Part shown: one piece after another, positions 61,320 through 64,000 of the stretch
Position numbering within the stretch: position 1 is the first letter of the stretch
Layout of the letters: every line of letters begins with the position of its first letter
Assembly (NCBI GenBank): GCA_004331795.1
Contig: SJSR01000002.1
Location: forward strand, 496,001 to 560,000
Source: Erythrobacteraceae bacterium CFH 75059
GTDB lineage: Bacteria > Pseudomonadota > Alphaproteobacteria > Sphingomonadales > Sphingomonadaceae
Direction of reading: 5' to 3'
DNA: 64,000 nt
Made by a program: the position numbers and the translations under genes
The notes under the pieces: generated by a model
Databases searched by the model: none
What the model saw: only the letters and a program-made list of their open reading frames with translations
What the model was told of the DNA's origin: nothing

Positions 61320-63334
61320 GCAAGCTCCAGAATGACCGTGTCCACCGCCAGGCTCTCGCCCTCGCCGGCGTTGATCCGCGCCACGGTGCCGCTTTTCTCG
61401 GCGCGAAGGATGTTCTCCATCTTCATCGCCTCCACCGTGGCAAGCGGCTGGCCCGGCTGAACGTCCTCGCCTTCGGACACGTGCAGCTTCACCAGCAGGC
61501 CGGGCATGGGGCAGATCAGCAACTTGGACGTGTCGGGCGGCGCCTTCTCGATCATGTGCTGCGCCAAGGAGGCCACATGCGCCGGCAGGACACGCGCCGT
61601 GTGCCGCGCGCCGCGTGTGGTCAGCGCATATCCGGTGTGGCTCCGCTCCAGCTGAAGCGTCATTTGTTCATCGCCCCACTCCACGGCGACCATCCGGTCA
61701 CCCGGAGTGTAGGCGAAGCTGATGTCCACCGGATCGCCGTCGACGCAGACGGCCTCCTCTTCCAGACTGACGGCATGATCCGTCTCGCCAAGCCGCACCA
61801 CCCAGTCACCATTGGGCAGAGTCGGGCTGCCCAGCTGCTGGTCGATCCTCCGTGCCCTGTCCGCGTCCGCCGTGGCGATCACCGCCGCCACCGCGGCGAG
61901 CGCCCGTGTCAGTCCGGCGTCAACCGGCGCACCCGCGAAACCTTCGGGGTATTCTTCGGCAATGAACCCCGTCGTCAGATCACCGGCGAGGAAGCGGGGA
62001 TGCTGCATGATCGCGCTGAGGAAGTCGACATTGTGCCCAAGTCCCGCGATCCGGAACTGGTCCAGCGCCTGCACTTGCAACGCGGCCGCTTCACCGCGGG
62101 TCGGCGCCCAGGTGATCAGCTTGGCGATCATCGGGTCGTAGAACATCGACACCTCGCCGCCTTCGGCAACCCCGTCGTCGAGGCGCACATAGGCCTCGTC
62201 GGGCGTGGACAGCAGCGGCTCCTGATGCGTGAGGGCCGGCGGCGGCTGATAATGGACCAGCCGCCCCGTGCTGGGCAGGAAGCCGCGATAGGGATCCTCG
62301 GCATAGACGCGGTTTTCGATGGACCAGCCGTTGATGCCGATGTCGTCCTGCTTGAACGAGAGCTCCTCGCCAGCCGCCACGCGGATCATCTGTTCGACGA
62401 GGTCAACGCCGGTGATGCATTCCGTCACCGGATGCTCCACCTGCAGCCGGGTGTTCATCTCCAGGAAGTAGAAGCTTTCGCCGGTGGGATCCGCGCCGCT
62501 GACGATCAGTTCCACCGTGCCGGCGCTGTAGTACCCGACCGCATTCGCCAGCGCGACACACTGCTCGCCCATCGCCTGCCGCATCTTGGGCGTCACGAAG
62601 GGCGACGGCGCTTCCTCCACCACCTTCTGGTGCCGGCGCTGGATCGAACATTCGCGCTCATTGAGATAGAGGATATTGCCGTGTCGATCACCGAGGATCT
62701 GGATCTCGATGTGACGTGGGTTCAGGATGAACTTCTCGATGAACACGCGGTCATCGCCGAAGGAGTTCAGCCCTTCGCGCTTTACCGCCTCGAACCCTTC
62801 GCGCACGTCCTGCTCGGTGTAGGCGAGCCGCATCCCCTTGCCCCCGCCCCCCGCCGACGCCTTCATCATCACGGGGTAGCCGATCTCGGAGGCGATGCGG
62901 ACGGCGTGTTCGGTATCCTCGATCTCGCCGACGAAGCCGGGGACGACGTTGACGCCCGCCTGCTTGGCGAGCTTCTTGGATTCGATCTTGTCGCCCATCG
63001 CCGCGATCGCGCCGACCGGCGGGCCGATGAAGGCGATGCCCTCGCGCTCCAGCGCCTCGGCGAAGCTGGTGCGTTCGGAGAGGAAGCCGTAGCCCGGATG
63101 CACGGCCTCGGCCCCGGTCTGCTTGCAAGCGGCGATGATCTTGTCCGCGATCAGGTAGCTTTCAGCGGCGGGGGAAGGCCCGATATGCACCGCCTCATCC
63201 GCCATCCGCACGAAAGGCGCGCGGGCGTCGGCGTCGGAATAGACGGCGACCGTCCGGATACCCATGCGGCGCGCGGTACGGATGATGCGGCAGGCGATCT
63301 CGCCGCGATTGGCGATGAGGATTTTGGAGAACAT
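61316..63334 (-). CDS. pccA: Biotin-dependent acyl-CoA carboxylase alpha subunit (propionyl-CoA type)
   Basis: A 672-residue protein with biotin carboxylase and biotin carrier parts in one chain. The biotin carboxylase domain has the ATP-grasp loop KASAGGGGKGMR, NERECSIQRRHQKVVEEAPS and EMNTRLQVEHPVTE; the C-terminal carrier ends with VEAMKMEN, biotinyl lysine K638. A middle region (about 450-600) is the BT domain of propionyl-CoA and methylcrotonyl-CoA types; which substrate applies is not certain, and the beta subunit is outside the window. The stop overlaps the thioesterase start. bioB, which makes its cofactor, is upstream. Confidence 0.9.
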   Translation of the reverse strand: MFSKILIANRGEIACRIIRTARRMGIRTVAVYSDADARAPFVRMADEAVHIGPSPAAESYLIADKIIAACKQTGAEAVHPGYGFLSERTSFAEALEREGIAFIGPPVGAIAAMGDKIESKKLAKQAGVNVVPGFVGEIEDTEHAVRIASEIGYPVMMKASAGGGGKGMRLAYTEQDVREGFEAVKREGLNSFGDDRVFIEKFILNPRHIEIQILGDRHGNILYLNERECSIQRRHQKVVEEAPSPFVTPKMRQAMGEQCVALANAVGYYSAGTVELIVSGADPTGESFYFLEMNTRLQVEHPVTECITGVDLVEQMIRVAAGEELSFKQDDIGINGWSIENRVYAEDPYRGFLPSTGRLVHYQPPPALTHQEPLLSTPDEAYVRLDDGVAEGGEVSMFYDPMIAKLITWAPTRGEAAALQVQALDQFRIAGLGHNVDFLSAIMQHPRFLAGDLTTGFIAEEYPEGFAGAPVDAGLTRALAAVAAVIATADADRARRIDQQLGSPTLPNGDWVVRLGETDHAVSLEEEAVCVDGDPVDISFAYTPGDRMVAVEWGDEQMTLQLERSHTGYALTTRGARHTARVLPAHVASLAQHMIEKAPPDTSKLLICPMPGLLVKLHVSEGEDVQPGQPLATVEAMKMENILRAEKSGTVARINAGEGESLAVDTVILELA

Positions 63335-63343
63335 TTTAGCCTT

Positions 63344-63661
63344 TCAAGACGGAATTCCACTCGAGCAGGCGTCGGGTGCCGTGATCACATGGGGACGGCG
63401 CACCGCAGGTAATCTAAGGCTTTTCTTCAAGTATCGATCTAACCACGCCTTAGTACCCACTTTTTTGATCTCTAGCTCTATCCATTGTGGTGTACCGGGA
63501 GGAAGCATCAAAGTTGAGCGGACCGATTCTTGAATCTTCGGTGCCCAGAAAGACCTTACCTTCCCTTTGTCAATCTTCAACTTGCGCCGCTTAAACTTCA
63601 CGCGCGGCGTGACATCGAACCCTAAGCCTTTATTCATATTTCGAGAGGTCGTTTTGTACAT
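63344..63661 (-). CDS. Basic orphan protein, low-GC insert between bioB and pccA
   Basis: An open frame of 105 residues, very basic in its first 80 residues (about 24 Lys/Arg, for example KFKRRKLKIDKGK), with no known domain. Base composition of the gene's first three quarters is clearly lower in G+C than the neighbours; the last 20 codons are GC-rich again and end SSGIPS. The ATG lies two bases after the bioB stop, and GAGG is about ten bases upstream, so it would be translated from the bioB transcript. It looks like a transferred or inserted gene; function unknown. A shorter start at 63637 is possible. Confidence 0.5.
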   Translation of the reverse strand: MYKTTSRNMNKGLGFDVTPRVKFKRRKLKIDKGKVRSFWAPKIQESVRSTLMLPPGTPQWIELEIKKVGTKAWLDRYLKKSLRLPAVRRPHVITAPDACSSGIPS

Positions 63662-63663
63662 AG

Positions 63664-64000
63664 CTAAAGAGCCTCGCTAGAAGTTCTACCAGCATGCATC
63701 GGCTCCTCGCCCTTAAGCGCCGTCAGCCCCAACTTTGCGAACAGCGCCGCATCGCTGTCGTCACCCGCGTTCGGCGCCGTCAGCAGCTTGTCGCCGGTGA
63801 AGATCGAGTTCGCCCCGGCCAGGAAGCACAGCGCCTGCGTCGCCTCGCTCATGCTCTCACGTCCGGCCGACAGGCGCACCATGCTCATCGGCATGGTGAT
63901 CCGCGCCGCCGCCACGGTGCGGACGAACTCGATGTCGTCGATCTTGGCGAGCGGGGTGTCGGCCAGCATGTCGCCCAGCACCGTGCCCCTGACCGGCACC
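63664..64000 (-). CDS. bioB: Biotin synthase, C-terminal part (5' end outside window)
   Basis: Radical-SAM enzyme that inserts sulfur into dethiobiotin. Only the last 112 residues are present: [40 protein letters not shown], then the region [37 protein letters not shown], all diagnostic of BioB. The CxxxCxxC cluster motif lies upstream, outside the window. The tail [14 protein letters not shown] is not conserved. It is the first gene here of a minus-strand group with the orphan ORF, pccA and a thioesterase. Confidence 0.93.
   Translation of the reverse strand, partial: VPVRGTVLGDMLADTPLAKIDDIEFVRTVAAARITMPMSMVRLSAGRESMSEATQALCFLAGANSIFTGDKLLTAPNAGDDSDAALFAKLGLTALKGEEPMHAGRTSSEAL

Noticed and set aside
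1-64000. CRISPR array, prophage, insertion sequence, toxin-antitoxin pair or secondary-metabolite cluster
   Set aside because: I found no regular short repeats with spacers, no transposase, no phage structural gene and no cluster of biosynthetic genes. The RatA-like gene is a single START-domain protein with no antitoxin partner.

Overview
The window is about 66% G+C, almost fully coding, and reads as a chromosomal segment of an alphaproteobacterium, most likely of the order Sphingomonadales. The main clues are an Hfq with two fused Sm domains, the dusB-ntrY-ntrX-hfq-hflX gene order, a fused IspD-IspF, a short class of prolyl-tRNA synthetase, a pyruvate dehydrogenase whose E1-beta carries a lipoyl domain, and paired Flp pilins with Tad-type genes. 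This placement rests on remembered family features, not on a search.

Layout. 0-7 kb: the 3' end of dnaJ, a patatin-like phospholipase facing it, then a tight run radA-cvpA-NifU-like-alr-phaR. 7-13 kb: proS, a three-gene exported or membrane operon (M28 peptidase, DUF6152, DUF6644), rnr, and a universal stress gene facing it. 13.7-17.3 kb: pdhC, a thioesterase and lpdA, then a 59-residue acidic protein. 17.35-18.03 kb: tRNA-Ser(UGA) and, beside it, a 570-base low-GC scar. The scar is bounded by a 17-bp direct repeat of the tRNA 3' end and holds a truncated integrase. 18-25.9 kb: a run of wall, replication, translation and repair genes (lytic transglycosylase, D,D-carboxypeptidase, tmk, holB, metG, tatD, metallo-beta-lactamase-fold hydrolase, small membrane protein, mazG), mostly overlapping and with several non-ATG starts.

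25.9-32.7 kb (minus strand): dusB, ntrY, ntrX, tandem hfq, hflX; ntrB and ntrC, often found here in alphaproteobacteria, are absent. 32.7-42.9 kb: ispDF, pncC/cinA, ratA-like, lipA, an exported TPR protein, gyrA, trmFO, an EF-hand protein and a squalene/phytoene synthase-like protein. 43-46.4 kb: three Tad pilus genes (a TadG-like protein with a von Willebrand factor A domain, and two TadE-like). 46.4-49.3 kb: pdhB, pdhA, ftsB. 49.4-52.1 kb: hppD with a coupled VOC gene, an MscS channel, tRNA-Arg(ACG). 52.2-54.7 kb: a NUDIX hydrolase, two Flp pilins with a strong terminator, and an M48 lipoprotein protease. 54.8-64 kb: accA, xerD, a large exported unknown protein, aroK-aroB, a thioesterase, a biotin-dependent carboxylase alpha subunit, a low-GC orphan ORF and the 3' end of bioB.

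How the genes fit together. Pyruvate oxidation is split into two loci (pdhC/lpdA and pdhBA); LipA supplies its lipoyl cofactor. AccA and the pccA-like subunit link to fatty acid and propionyl-CoA metabolism, and BioB makes the biotin that the carboxylase needs. Tad/Flp genes at two sites probably serve one surface pilus. I saw no CRISPR array, intact prophage, insertion sequence or clear new defence system. The clearest unusual items are the tRNA-Ser integration scar, the possible CTG start of hflX overlapping the hfq stop, and the low-GC ORF next to bioB.
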